Assembly (NCBI GenBank): GCA_003255025.1
Contig: QANY01011423.1
Location: forward strand, 64,551-128,550
DNA length: 64,000 nt
Reading direction: 5' to 3'
Origin: Datisca glomerata
Taxonomy: Eukaryota; Streptophyta; Magnoliopsida; Cucurbitales; Datiscaceae
Position 1 is the first letter of the stretch. Each line of letters opens with the position of its first letter. This document shows, one piece after another, positions 25,905 through 39,500 of this stretch. The position numbers and the translations under genes are program-made. The notes under the pieces were generated by a model. It was given only the letters and a program-made list of their open reading frames with translations. It had not been told where the DNA came from and did no database searches.

Positions 25905-26455
25905 GGGGGATAATGAAGCTAAAGGGAAAAGTAGAAAAAAAAGTAGAGCGTAAACCATTATGGCACATCTTGCTCTCGGTAGAAGTTGTGGTGATAAAAA
26001 AAGTTATTCTTTATAATCAGAGAGGTCGACCAATAGGCCCTATAGGCTCTGAACTTCAGAGTTATGTTGGTGTTTTGGCCCGTCGAATGGCCCTCACCAC
26101 ATACAACCAATGGACAGATGTACCGAAGGAGATAAAAGAGAATATTTACAGTTGTGCTGAGGTATGTTTGCATAAGTGTGACCATTATTTGTAATGCTTA
26201 TATATTTTTAATAGCATTATATACTTAGCCTACCCTATTATGTTTTTGCTATTTATGTAGATGTCATTTATTGTCACCCAGACATTAAAAAAGAAGCTTA
26301 TTTCATCAGCGGGTATTAAATGGCGTAATATGAAGTACAAATTGACAAATAAATTTATAATCTCATTTTTGCACGACATTGATGCCTTGAAGAATCCACC
26401 AGAAGAATTTCTCTATATTGAAAAGAGGCATTGGGATCATTTTGTTCATGCCTGA
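25905..26455 (+). pseudogene. En/Spm-type plant transposase-associated ORF (Transposase_24-like), fragment
   Basis: Two plus-strand segments match the conserved block found in plant Ptta/En/Spm transposon proteins: GRPIGPIGSELQSYVGVLAR with TYNQWTDVPKEIKENIY (about 26020-26150), then KKKLISSAGIKWRNMKYKLT, NPPEEFLYIEKRHWDHFVHA (26285-26452). The gap 26195-26260 looks like an intron (tgag...ttatgtag, acceptor just before ATGTCATTTATTG). A stop follows FVHA where the family normally continues, so the protein is truncated. Its position inside CACTA ends supports the assignment. Confidence 0.7.
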
Positions 26456-27296
26456 CTTAGCGATGACTTTCAAATAATACTTAATTGTTAATGTTGACCT
26501 CAAATTTGTATTAGTTTAATACTCATTTTTATTTATGTTGTTATTATTCTGAATATGTTATTCATACTGTAGGATAGAAAAAGATGTTAGGTACCACAAG
26601 TGACATTATTCGTTCCAACGTTCCTTCAGGTTATTCTTCAAATGTAAGAAATATGGTGTGTATGGAAGGTTTGACACTAAATGGTCTGAAGTCTCATGAG
26701 GTCACATATTAATGCACAACTACTTCATATCATTATATACGGGGTATTGCCTAAGCATGTAAGATATGCTATCATTAGATTGTGTTTCTTCTTCAATGCT
26801 TTATGTGATAAGATTGTGATGTTTCACGTTTAGAAGATCTACATAAATGAAATTGTGGTGACTTTATGCATGCTAGAAAAATGCTTCCCACCATCTTTTT
26901 TCACCATAATGGTTCACCTCACAGTGCATCTAATAAGAGAATGTATATGTATAATTGAATGTTGCGTTAACATTTCGCTAGCCTTTATTTGTCTATGATG
27001 TAAATATACTGCAGTGATTACTTGCCATTATTCATTGAGAATGCATAAGTATGTTACTTCTACTATCTTTGATAATTCTCTATGTAAATATGCTGTAGTG
27101 ATGATTAGTTGCTCTTAGTCGTTGAGAAGGTAGAAGTATGTTGCTTGTATTATCTTTGATTATTCAATTAAACAAGAGCTCTCATGATTTATAAACATGA
27201 AATATTTGTTATTTTGAGATTTGAGATTTATTTTTTCTTCATTCTGATCATTAGAGAGCACTTGGTACCACTTTATAAAGATTTTTAGGCTATTGA

Positions 27297-27535
27297 TTTT
27301 GATAGTTTTGGCTTGGGGTGATTGATGACCTTTTTGATTAACTAGTTTTGGCTTGGAGGGGTGATTATGTTTTTTGATTGACTAGTTTTGGCTTGGGTGG
27401 TGATCGATGTTCTTTTGATTGACTAGTTTTGGCTTGGAGGGGTGATTATTTTCTTTTGATTGACTAGTTTTAGCTTTTTGGGGTGGAGGGAGTTGATTAT
27501 TTTCTTTTGATTGACTAGTTTTGGTTGGTGATTCT
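27297..27535. repeat. Minisatellite, about 40-bp period
   Basis: The phrase actagttttggctt recurs at about 27341, 27381, 27422, 27462 and 27512, that is every 40-41 bp with one 50-bp step. It lies inside the larger CACTA element, downstream of its transposase remnant. Confidence 0.8.
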
Positions 27536-28525
27536 TACAAGTCATGAATGTAAAACTGAGTTTAATATGTGATGTGTAAAAGATAATTCAGATGGTGTTC
27601 GCTTTTGGCGTAGTTATCTTTTAGTTCAGATCCATTATCCATTGTGATATTGTTGAACCAATAATCTATTTCTCATCTATCTCTTACTTTCTAGGATATA
27701 TGAAGTCTCGGATATCGTCATACGCCCTTCTATCTGTGAGGGAATGCAGCATTGAGGCTACCATCATGAATTTGTCTAGTAAACATTTTATGGTTTCCGA
27801 AAATGCAACCAACACTTGATATTTAATCAATTAGTAGTTTTTCGATAATGAAAATTATTTCATATGACGAACTTTCTTATAGTTTTTGGATAATATGTTA
27901 TGATGAGATAAGAATGATTATGTTGTTGGTTAATTTTATGATTTATATTATCGGTAGGGAACTATCTAGAATCGATGTTATATATTGTTAGCAGAATTAT
28001 CCAGAGGATTTATAATTTATATTATTGGCTGCGATAATCTGAGATTTTATGATTTATATTATTGATGTGAACTATCTCGGACCAATATTATATAGCTACG
28101 GAAATTTAATTAAAAAATCTTATATTTTTTTCTTGAACTTTAGATGACGGGGATTCCCCACCATTTATTTGTTTTATGCGGCACATAAGATGACGGGGAT
28201 TCCTCATCATTTAAAGTCTACGTGGAGTAACTTAAGATGACGGGATCAGCCGTCATCTATATTCTTTTGGCGGCAACTAGGATGATGGGTAATCCCCGTC
28301 ATCTATATGCTTTTGCGGCAGCTAAGATGATGGGATTTCTCGTCATCTATCTACTTTTCGCGGTACCCACAATGACGAGGATTCTCCGTCATTGTATCCC
28401 CTTATAATGACGGTTTTTTTTAAATGACTAAAGATGATATCCCAGTAGATAACAGTCGGTCAGCCATCAATATAGGGTTATAATGACAAGTTTACCCGTC
28501 ATCTAATCTCATTTTTATAGTAGTG

Positions 28526-30203
28526 AAAAAATATCAAGAAAATAAACCAAAAGAGTTTTAGGTTTCACACATCATTCCCCAAACAAGAGAAATTAGTGAT
28601 TAGAAATCAGAAAAATTTGACCCAAATGTAGAGTGAAAACATGAATTGAGACAAAACAATGTTGAGAATCAAAAGAAACGGAGACCGATAAAGAATCAGA
28701 CCACTTTCAGAGTATCCTTCATGTTGAATAGCAGCTTCCAACAATTTCTAAAGACTTCTTAAACAATTCCCCCATGGAATCTATATACATCTCCACCTAC
28801 AACAAAACAAACAAAAAACTCCCGCAAAAGAGAATCGTAGTCAAAGCTCGACGTTAGCAAGAACCCAGACAACTACACGACCAGAAATTGTGAACACAAA
28901 CCCTAATTAACTCATATGAAAAACTCAAAAATCTTACCAACCAGAAAAAATCATACAAATCAGACATGGATTTGAGATTGCCTGAGTTTCTAAGGTAGCA
29001 AAATCATAGCAACCAGCACTGTTCGTGCTGAGTTGTTATCAATTGATGAAGCTTTAAATTTTGCTATATATATGAGATAGTCTAACTCTTGAGTACGTAG
29101 AACCTCTAATACAGTAGTAGATGTTATAGCGAACCATAACAATCATCAAAGTTGGATTGACACTAAGAAGCTTTGTTTAGCAAAGGACATTTTAGAATTG
29201 ATTGATAAAGGAAAAACTGATTGTTAGAGGCAGATGAAGACTAAAGGTGCGTTGTTTTTTCATTGCTTATTGAAATCTTAAATTAAATTTCAAAAAGAAA
29301 TACAATAGGGTGTATATGATAGAGTGAGAACAATGAAACGGGTATTAAGAAAAAGCTCTTCAGTTCTTCTACACGTAGTTAGATTCAACTCTAATTTTCC
29401 ATTTAAAAGTTATCTTTATAGATACAAGTAATATTTATATTTTGAATTACATAAGTTTTGAGCTTTTGATAATTTCTAATTTACTTCAAGTAATTTGGCT
29501 TACAATGTTTTTCAACATTTGCAAAAGTAAGTATTTAATTTATAATAAAATCCATAATTTATAAAATTAATTAATTAATTAATTCTAAAACTAATTTTTG
29601 TTATTACACAGTTTTAACTATCAGTGATAATAAATATATTAGTTTAACTCATCAATTAATTGATTGTGACATTGTCAACAAATATTTAATATAATAATAA
29701 GTTATAAAGTATCACTTATTTTTTCAAAAAAAATATCAATTAATTTATGAAGGACCTCGACTATACATGTATACTTTTTCAAAAAAAAAATATACATGTA
29801 CTCTTGAAAATTGTATATGGACACGTGACAATAGGTAGAAATATTCATATTCAACTTTATATATATATAATAAAAGAAGAATATATTGGTCAAATTATTC
29901 TAAGCAAACGATTCTAATAAATTAAAATATTTGAATCAAATAATTACAATAATATTTGAATTATTTGAATTAAATATTTGGTAATACAATTGCAAATATT
30001 AATACAATACATTCCTCGAGTTCTTTTGATTTTTACTAACCTACAATTCAAATAATAGTTATTGATTAATTTAATTATTACCTATTTAATCTTTACGTTA
30101 ATAATTTAAATTTTTACATAAATTTACTAAAGATGAATTGAGATGGACACGTGTAGTTGAGTTGGATATCACACTTGGCACGATTTCATCTATGCATATC
30201 AAA
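28526..30203. other. Unassigned AT-rich stretch
   Basis: No convincing gene was found. A short translated stretch near 29020-29230 has a faint RNase-H-like look but contains stops and is not called. From about 29400 the sequence is very AT-rich with homopolymer runs. Confidence 0.4.
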
Positions 30204-31046
30204 CTTTATATACATACGTGTGTTACACGTGTAAATGAATCTATTATATTTTTTGTTATGATTATTACTTATAATCATATGTTGTGTTTCTGAAAGTAAA
30301 AAATAAATGTATTTAACATCATATTGTGTTTGAATTTATGTGAGTAAGATTAAAAAAATGGTATATTGTTGTTATTTACTGATATATTATTATTCAACTG
30401 AGTTATAGAATGTCACATGTATATGTTTAGAAAAAAAAAAGTAAATAACTGAAATGTGCTCTCAAAATTAAAAGAAAGAGTGATGTCATTAGAAATAAAT
30501 CATATATTTCGTATTTTATTTTTAACTTGATTTTAATTTTTCATTTGTATTGTAAATTTAATTTCTTTTTGTTTGTAACTTTTGGGTAAGAATATTTATG
30601 TACCATATTAGTAATACTAACATATAAAATATAGTATGAATAAAGTTTCTAAAAGTGTGTATTGATTGAATTATATTTAAAATTTTATTATTTAAGTTTT
30701 ATAAATACAGATAACTTATTTTTCCTTTACATTAAAAATAATCTAGTACAAAGTTGAGTTTTCTCTATATAACTTCTTATAAAATTTTCTACAATTCAAT
30801 CAAAGTCATCAACTAAAATTAATTTAAAATTATTTATTAATTATTTTTTTATAAATTCATTAAATAGATTAATGAATTTTGACATTAATGCCTACTTGAT
30901 CAATTTATTATAATTTTAAAATAAAAAATTATTAAATATCACATGTAAGTTATAAGGTTATTTTGGATAATGCATCAATAATAAGTAGGCAAAATTGTTC
31001 AAAAATGATTTTCATCCCCTTCCCACTTTTAACATTATATATATAN
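30204..31046 (-). mobile_element. Non-autonomous Helitron, copy 1
   Basis: It is homologous along most of its length to the better-defined copy at 52114-52960 (shared blocks: atgattattact.ataatc, gatatattattattcaac, aaaatta..aaataa, and the 5' end). On the minus strand its 5' end is near 31046 (TATAATGTTAAAAGTGGG, the family-typical ATATTAAAAG start). Its 3' end is near 30204, where the CACGTGT hairpin remains but the terminal CTAG has decayed. An ambiguous base n lies at 31046. It has no coding capacity. Confidence 0.6.
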
Positions 31047-31167
31047 GTATGTTTTCTATTTATTTTTATATATGATATTATAATTTATAAATAGATTATA
31101 GTTTATATAGATATATCATTTTCGAGATTATTAATTTATTAATTGTTATTGTAATAATTATGGTTAC

Positions 31168-31838
31168 TGTCGAAAATCACAACAGTACTGGTACTTGTCT
31201 TATTTGTTAAGTATGATCATCTTCCTAGCCGGGGACCTGCAAAACACAAACAAAAAACCCAAAGGCGAGGAGAGTCGGGGGGAGGTTTTCTCACCTAAGG
31301 GCCTCCAATGCTTAAGTTAGTATCCTAGCATTATTTTGACATAGTTTCCTTCGGAGAGAAAATGACCACATTTTCCTGTGGTTGATGGCAATATTTATAC
31401 CTGAAGCCTTTAAGGAGGAAGCGTACTGGAGAAGCCTCGAGAGCGTGCTAGGAAAGTCTTCTGAGGCCCGACGACTGACATTGATTGAACGGATGGGAGG
31501 TGATCTTGACATAAAGTGATGTCATTAAATGTTGATGTGTTCTTTGAAGTGACCTATCGGGGGCTAATTTGACATGTTGTCATAGCGATTGGACCTGTCG
31601 GGCATTTGGGCCTAATCGAGGGTTGAAACGTGGAATACTATTTTCGGCAGACAATGATGACACTGACAGTAAGAGTTACCCGAGCTTTTTGGTCGGGGGT
31701 TTTGTTTCCGCTCCTCTTCCTCTGCTCAGGTTTGTGCAACCTGAGCTTCCTCAGGATCGACTAGGTTAAGGTCAGGCCTTTCCCTTTGAAACTTTCCTTT
31801 TCCATGAACTCTTTGATGCGGTGTAACACGTGTCAACA
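31168..31838 (-). repeat. Left (3') LTR of element E
   Basis: About 670 bp, closely matching 44660-45331 throughout (shared: gaggagagtcggg, ttatttttgacatagtttcctt, gggttttgtttccgctcctcttcctct, aaggtcaggcctttccctttgaaact). It starts TGTCGAAAATCAC. The right boundary is soft, because similarity fades within about ten bases after cacgtgtcaaca. Orientation is taken from the primer site next to the right copy. Confidence 0.8.
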
Positions 31839-33394
31839 CGTTGTTGGTCGTCGTGATTTTCTCGGCCAAACTCTTTGTCCAGGTTACCTCTCTGGGGTGA
31901 TAAGCTAAAGGATTCGTATATGTGCTTAAAATTTGTTCAGTTGGGAGGTCTCTACTAAGCAGAGTTGATTACTTGACCGTCTTTTGTCACGACTCATCTA
32001 TCGTGCGTGCGTCATTTCACCTTTATTTTGATTTAAGGCCATTAATCTCATGGGAGTGGGAGTCATGAGAGCGTGTGGATGCGCGTGGAGGATGGTGAGA
32101 GTCACCAACCATGAGGCTTGACTTAATGATGCGTCGCTTCACTTTTTTAATTCTTTGGAGAACACTTGTCATTCCCCTTTTAGGGCCTTTTTCGCTTGGG
32201 AGGATTCCTCTCGATTTTCCTTTCCATGGTCATTGTATCCCTCTCTATCTTATTTTAAATGCCACGCCCCAAAGTAGATGGTATTCCATTCGTCGTTGAT
32301 ATTCCGGTTTGGTGGACCCTTTGTCTTTGTTGGCTACCAGCATATGGTTGCAAATGCTCTCTGTTACAAAGCATTATCCTTACGAAAGGTTTGCAACCTT
32401 GTCGTTAAATTTTGATCAATAATGAAGCATCTTCACCGGCCACAATCCACCTCCTTCCGCGTCACCATTCCCTTCCTTTTACCACATATGTCCTTTCGAT
32501 CCACCAGCCGCTCATTACAACATGCGCCAACATGCTTTAGGAGTGGGGCGTAATAGCTCTTCCACTAGCATCCTTCGAGATCATCTCAAACCCGAGCACA
32601 ATTGCACCCTTCCCTTCCGCTCTTTGTGGGAGAGATTGAAGCCTTTTTCATCCTCAACTCAGAAATTAGGTGTTGTCCTTGGTTTGAATTCACTTTTAGC
32701 CCGACTTGGTGTGGGCCTCAGACAAAGTCATCGTGATCCTTGATCGGCAAGCGACTAGAGCCCTCAAGATTTTAAAAGAGTTCAAGAAAACTGTGGAGAT
32801 CCAAGGGCCACCGGACCAGACATAGGTGGTCTTTTATTTTCAAGTTAGACTGAGGAACGGGTTCACCCTTTACCTGAGGAGGATATCTTTGTATTAATTT
32901 GCTTGTATTTGTAATCCTTTCTCCTTATTAATGAGAATGAATTTTCTTAATAACTATTACTTCTTCTTTCAGCACTGCTCTTGTTCATTTCCTTTGTCGT
33001 AACATTTTGTAGTTGTCGGGTTATGCCTTAAGTAATAAACATTCCTCGAGTGGATGAAGTTTCAATTTCACTTCCATCGAGCTTTGATTAACATCTGGAC
33101 GAGACCTTAATCCTTCCTTTGTTCATGCTTCTTTGTTACTTCAAGTTATGAATGTTCGAAGTACTAATTCATGCTGACCTACGTTGCGGGGTTGTTTTAA
33201 CCCTCAGCTGGAGTGGGCCCCCAAACAGACTTGGTCCTTCCCAGTGGGGTGTCTCTTTCGAAAGAGGTCGAATCGTACATACCTATCATAATCTTTATGA
33301 AATTTTCAAGTGTGCTCTCATTCGGGAGGTCTAGTCATGTGGACCTACCTCAAATTGAGAATTTACCTTTTGACGTTTAGTCAAGCATCATTTC

Positions 33395-33850
33395 TCTTGG
33401 CTGAACCTTTTCCTGGCGACAAGCCATATATTCCTACTCTAGCTAGATCCTTAATCCTGTCTAGTAAGCTAGAGTGTTGGCATCACTTTTTACTTCTAGT
33501 GTCTAGCTAGGCATTCTTGCTCTGGCCATATCTTTAATCACGTCTGGCAAGTTAGAGTACTTAGAAGACATCACTTTTTACCTTAAATGTCTAGTCAAGC
33601 ATTCCTACTCTAACAAGATTCTTAATCCCATCTGGCAAGCTAGAGTGTCTCGGAAAACATGACTTTTTACTTCTGATGTCTAGCCAGACATTTCTACTCT
33701 AGGTAGATCTTTAATCCCGTCTGACGATTAGAGTGTTCGACAGACATCACTTTTTACTTTTGATGTCTAGTCAGGTATTTCTACTCTGGCTAGATCCTTA
33801 ATCTCGTCTAGAGACCTAGAGTGTTCAACAAACATCACTTTTTACTTCCG
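33395..33850. repeat. Tandem array, about 88-bp unit, five copies
   Basis: The motif tcactttttac recurs at about 33483, 33571, 33660, 33747 and 33835. Each unit also contains a variant of tctactctagctagatc and of ttaatcccgtctggcaagc. Confidence 0.85.
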
Positions 33851-34215
33851 ACTGGTGAGCTGAATTGCCACATCATTCATCACTTTTTAATCTCGATTGG
33901 TGAGTTAAAATGCCACACCAGTCATCACTCTTTAATCCTGACTAATAAGCTAGATTATCACACCAGTCATCACTCTTTAATCCCAATTGGTGAGCTAGAT
34001 TACCACACCAGTAGTCTATTTTTAATCCCAACTGGTGAGCTAGATTGTCACACCCGTCATCACTTTTTAATCTTGACTGGTGAGCTAGATTGCATCAATC
34101 ATCACTTTTTAATCTCGACTAGTGAGCTAGATTGCTACACCAGTCATCACTTTTTAATTCTAACTAATAAGCTAGATTGCCACACCAATTATCACATTTT
34201 AATCCTTCATTGCAC
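33835..34215. repeat. Tandem array, about 45-bp unit, eight to nine copies
   Basis: The unit is tcatcactttttaatctcga followed by ctggtgagctagattgccac and accag. The 45-bp unit is a multiple of three, so the array keeps a 136-residue frame open at 33821-34231 with a 15-residue periodic pattern (HHFLI.TGELDCHTS). That frame is a repeat artefact and not a gene. The array shares the tcactttttaa box with the adjacent 88-bp array, suggesting a common origin. Confidence 0.85.
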
Positions 34216-34720
34216 ATTGTGGAAGAGTTGATTTTTCCCTTTTATTTGATGAATGTCGGTGTGTACACAATCTCAATTATCCGTTACACCTTGGCATCAG
34301 TCGTTTAAAAATGAGACGCTTCTTATGCTCTGATTTGGGGGCGAGGTTGTGGTGGAGAACTGAAGAAAGTCAAGATTTTTATTTCCTGAGCGGTTGCCCC
34401 TCATCTCCTCTTGGAGCTTGGTGCGTCCTTCTTTCCGAGCTTCATCATTGCCTCAATAGGGGAGACCCCTTAAGCTCTACATTCTGCTCATGTGCAGATG
34501 TCGATTTATCGTGAGTCGTCTTCCTTTACTGCTCTGATGGGAAAATGATCAACCACTATAGTTCTTAAGGTTCCTTCCTAGAGATACTCATTAGGCGGGG
34601 CGCCGATCACGGACTCATTCATTCTTGTGGACTCATATGCTTCATGCGGGAGCTTGAAAGGATCAGGCTTATGTATCCCATAATTAAAAGCATGATCTCG
34701 TCAGAATCTGGTGTAGGGGG

Positions 34721-36564
34721 TATTGGATGGGGTTTTAAAAATTTGAAGAAGAATCATTGAACCACAAACGGTTCATGGACGAAATATAAAAATATCTACA
34801 TCAACCAATTTAATCATACCTTACATACGATTATGGATACAAAGTTAAACATATTCAAAAGAGGTAGAAACATGCTTTTAATTGTGGACTTTCTGAATTG
34901 CTGGAATCATTATTAAATGTTTTACGTTCTTCGATCTTCAAATCCAAGAACTTTAATTACTCCTCACACCAACAACCACTTGTTGGATTCAGAAGTATAT
35001 CTAGCAAGGACGTCATTAGCAACTGAGTCTGGACTCTCAAAACAACTGAGGAAGAAAAAATATATTTTTCTTCCTCTATGAATTCAACGTCAACAGTAGG
35101 ATGGGAAGAGAAAAACATTTTTCTGCCTTATGTGATTAGGGTTGTGTCAACACACTTAGGAAGGCAACCTAATGTCATCCCTTATATTATATAATAATTT
35201 TAGAATTTTCACATATACCCCATATATGTGTAATTTTCAAAATTCACCCACATAAGCTATAATTGCCGAAAATTACATCTCCCATTAAAGTCAACATTGT
35301 GTCCAAATTTATCAACCCAAAATTGATAAATTAAATTGATCTTCATCAATTAATTAATTAATTTCTCTTATTTACTAATTATCTAATAATTAAAAAATAA
35401 TAAATTAATTAATTTGAAAATCAATTACTAATTAAGTGGCAACACCCATCATATATGGGCTCAAAACATATTTTGGTTCAACGGATGTTGTTTCTTCTAT
35501 TCTCGTCATCATGAGCTACTCCTGAGACCTAATAGGCTCACATGAATAAAACTATAGGATTCAAGTTCCCAGAGAATTTATCTCTATAAATCTTTGACCT
35601 ATTTAATCCTGACATCGTACGACTCTACTATAAGTTCGATGCTGAATCAACTCTCGATTTCATGCGCGCTACATTTTCTGTCGGTGTAAATAAACACTTT
35701 TATTTCACGGTCCATAGAATATTTTGATATACTACCCTTCGTGAATATCAACAACAAGAGCGTGATATAAAATTACCGTTTACTCCTCTTATTATTATTT
35801 CCTTAAATCTTTTATTGACTGTGATAAAAACAGACATAATAGTGAATTGTCTTGTACAATTCTCCATGTCTTATTCAATGATACATTTCATCGAGCACCT
35901 GATCAGGTTAATTTATTCACACACAAATCAATAAAACATAAGGTGGTATTGTTGCTTTCGCAATCGAACCACGAATTTCCATATTTATGAATCACATAAC
36001 TCCAACTTAATTGAATTACAATCCCAACAGTCGATGTATTACCCGGCAATTCAAACTCACTCATTTGACATATCAAAGATTGCAACTAACTAAGTCAAGC
36101 TACTGATTCACCTCAGAATTAAGGTAATTATGAAAATGCCCTTAAGGTGTAACAATAAGATTTAGCGCTTGATAAATGGTTTTGGGCTTTAAACTAATTT
36201 GTTACCAGTATATTCAACATGTTCATAACATGTCTAGGTTAACCGTTTGAGTCTCTACTCTCATGCCCCAAGACTAGCATCCGTTATTTCAATATAACAA
36301 TCATAATCAGATACGATTGCCCAGTCGATTCTAAGACTGCGAATATCGTTCTAAACTTTCTCAGAAGACTTCGTTTGGGGACGCCTCTGTCTTCATTCTT
36401 CGTTCATTGATGAAAGTTTCAGGACTTGAGTGATTTATAAACACACTTTAATTTAAAATAAAACTTTCAATTTATTCATAAGAATTCAATAATACTAATG
36501 TCTGAAAAATAACTAAATATAAATAAATAATTATTACACGCTACTTTATGGACATATTCCAACA
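34721..36564 (-). repeat. Left (3') LTR of copia element D
   Basis: It runs from TATTGGATGGGG to TCCAACA and pairs with the right LTR 41999-43815. On the minus strand it follows the polypurine tract AGTCCAAGTGGGAGAT (36565-36580). GGGGG at 34716-34720 is the left target duplication. Differences from the right LTR are numerous, so the insertion is old. Confidence 0.9.
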
Positions 36565-39500
36565 ATCTCCCACTTGGACTAAAGTAGGCGTGTATAATCT
36601 CTTATCCCCACGCCCTCTAGATGACCATAACAAACTTTACTGCGTAAAGTTTTAGTGAATGGATTTCCAGGTTGTTGACCATCGAAATATGTATAACCAC
36701 AATGTCTACATGCTGAACAATTTCTCTAGGTTCCTTAGAATTTGCTACAGTCTCACTGTTATCACAATAAAGTGTCATGGGTTTGTTAGCGTCTGAAACA
36801 ACTTCCAGAGTCTTCAAGAACTTCCTAAGCCATACAGCCTCCTCTACAGTTTCATAAGCTGCCACATATTCATCTTCCATGGTAGAATCAGCAATGCAAG
36901 ATTGCTTGATACTTCTCTATATAACTGCCCCACCATTCAGGATGAATACCATTCCTCAAGTGGACCTCCTAAAATCCTTGTCTGCTTGGAAATTAGAATC
37001 AGTATACCCTGTCATATTCAGGTCAGTACTTTAATACACAAGCATGTAGCTTCTTGTTCTCGTAAGATACTTAAGGATATGCTTGACGACATTCCAATAC
37101 TCGGTTCCAGGATTATATTGGAAACGACTCACCACGCCCACCACGTAGCAAATGTCTAGTTTAGTGTAAATCATTGCATACATGAGACTTTCTACGGATG
37201 AGGCGTAGGGAATCTTTCTCATGTCTTCCTCTTCTTGAGGAGTCTTGGGTTACTGCTACTTGAAGAGATGGACTCCATGCCTGAAAGGAAGATATCCCTT
37301 CTCGTAGTCTTGCATACAAAAGTGATTCATCGCCTTATCAATATAAGATGCTTGAGACATTGTCAATTGTATGTTCTTCCAATCCTGAAAAATTTGAATA
37401 CCTAGGACAAAGGTAGCTTCTCCAAGATCATTCATATCAAAAAATTTTGTAAACCAAATCTTGACATCAGATAATTTTTCTACATCATTAGAGTTGAATA
37501 TCATCTACATACAAGACTAGAAATACCATTTTCCCTTTGTGTATCAACTTATACACACAGAGTTCATCCACTAACTGTTCAAAACCAAAGTTCTTAACAA
37601 TTTTGTTGAATCTAATATTTCACGACCGTGACGCTTGCTTAAGTCCATAAATGGACTTCATCAATTCGTAAACCTTACCCTATTGGCCTTTCTCCATGAA
37701 CCCGTCTGGTTGAGCCATATAAATGAGCTCTTCAAGATTACCATTCAGAAAAGCAGTCTTGATGTTCATCTACCAGATTTCATAATCGAGGGTATCAGCA
37801 ATGGATAGGAGGATTCAGATGGATTTAAGCAGGGCTACCGGCGAGAAGGTATCTTCATTGTATATACCTTCTTTTTAGGTGTAGCCCTTGGCTACTAGCC
37901 TAGCTTTGAATGTCTCCAAATTCCCATCCGGACCTCTCTTTTTCTTATAGATCCATTTACACCCTACAGGTTTTACCCCTTCAGGAGAATCTACAAGTTT
38001 CCAGACTCTGTTCGAGTACATCGAATGTATCTCAACGTTCATGGCTTCTTGTCATAGGTTTGCTTTAGGACCATTCATGGCCTGTGAGTAGGAGATAGGT
38101 TCATCATGATCCTTATCTGAGACTACTATTAAGGCATCTCCATAATACATGTACCTATCAGGCTATCTCACAACCTTCCCACTACGTCGAGGCTCCATAG
38201 GCTCTCGTCCCAGCTATGGTTCTTCCATTATTGAATAAAAAACCGTTCCTGATTGGAGAGTCGGTGTCCTCCCATTCAATAATTCATCTACCACATGAGG
38301 GCTTCTCGGCTTCACACTTCTTATATAATCTTCAACAATAAAATGTGCATTCGTGCTTACAAATATTTTCTTGTCAACCGGACTATAAAAGACATATCCA
38401 TTAATTCTTTTCAGATATCCTACAAACATGTATAATTCTGATCGACTGGCCTTGCATGTCTTCTATTTCCGAACATGTGTTGGGCACCCCAATATTCTAA
38501 AGTGGTTAATATACGACTTTTGTCCATTCCATCTTTCGTATGGCGTGCCATGCACCATCTTCGACGGAACTTAGTTTGGAATATATGCTGTTGTTTCCAA
38601 GGCATATCCTCAGAATGAATCTGGGAGGGATGAGTAACTTATAATGGATGTAACCATATCCATCAGAGTTCAATTCATTCTCTCTGACACATCATTCTGT
38701 CCTGAAGTGCCAGGTGTTGTAAGCTGAGAAATAATACACTCTTCCTTAAGAAAGTATTTGAACTCTCCTAACAAGTACTCTTCACCATGATCATATCATA
38801 GCATTTTGATTTATTTCTCTAGTTGCTTTTCAACTATAGCTTTATACACTTTGATCTTTTCAAAGGTTTTAAACTTTTGGTGCATTAGATAAACATGTCC
38901 AAAATATGAGTAGTCATCAGTGAAGGTTACAAAGCATTCATAACCTCATATTGCATGGATATTCAATGGCCCACATACATCACTATGTATGAGTTTGAGG
39001 CATTAAGTGGCTCTTTCACCCTTCGTTGAAAAGGGCCTCTTGGTCATTTTGTCTTCTATACATGATTCACATATGGGTAGTGATCCCACACTTAAATTTT
39101 GCAATGGACCATCCTTTGTAAGTCTTTTCATCTTATCCAGGCTAATGTGGCCAAGACATAAGCCACAAATAGGTTAGATCGATTAAGTCAGACTTCAACA
39201 TTTTACTATCTCTTTGTAAATCAGTATTTACTTCAGTGTTACATATCAATGGAACTATTGGTTTTATGTTAAACATTTTATTTATCAAATGTGCAGTAGT
39301 AATTAAACAGTCATTTTAAAAAGTATCAATATTTTTATCAATGAAATTTAAACTGAAACCTTGCTCAATTGAACTAGCTACTCAAATAAGGTTCTTACCA
39401 AAAACTGAGATATAATAAACATCCCGTAAAATGATAAAACTGTTATCGAATGACAATTTAATAGTTCTCATAGATATGGCCGATACTAGTGCTCTATTTC

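Larger units (their letters stand above)
24450..28525. mobile_element. CACTA-like transposon of about 4.1 kb
   Basis: The left end reads CACTATTACAA and the right end ...TTTTTATAGTAGTG, the reverse complement of CACTACTATAAAAA, so the element has CACTA-type ends. Both subterminal regions carry repeats built on GATGACGG/CCGTCATC: several at 28140-28500 and diverged ones at 24470-24640. These are typical of CACTA transposase-binding arrays. The interior holds a broken plant transposase gene (25913-26455). Flanking triplets aac and aaa do not match perfectly. Confidence 0.7.
31839..34720 (-). mobile_element. Element E internal region, left part: no coding domains
   Basis: This lies between the LTRs of element E and is GC-richer than its surroundings. 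None of the small frames (for example 32111-32299, 32522-32743) resembles gag, protease, integrase or reverse transcriptase. It contains two minisatellites (33395-33850 and 33835-34215). With the right part (43821-44659) the interior totals about 3.7 kb without copia D. A large retrotransposon derivative (non-autonomous LTR element) fits best; complete loss of coding domains by decay is the alternative. Confidence 0.6.

Noticed and set aside
29020..29230. A weak RNase-H-like translated stretch (AELLSIDEALNFAIYM)
   Set aside because: It contains stops, has no catalytic Asp/Glu pattern that could be placed with confidence and has no neighbouring LINE domains.
33395..34215. Regular repeats that could suggest a CRISPR array
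   Set aside because: The units are directly tandem with no unique spacers, and the setting is a plant retroelement.
33821..34231. A 136-residue open frame with a 15-residue periodic pattern
   Set aside because: It is kept open only because the DNA repeat is 45 bp, a multiple of three. No start context or domain supports a protein.
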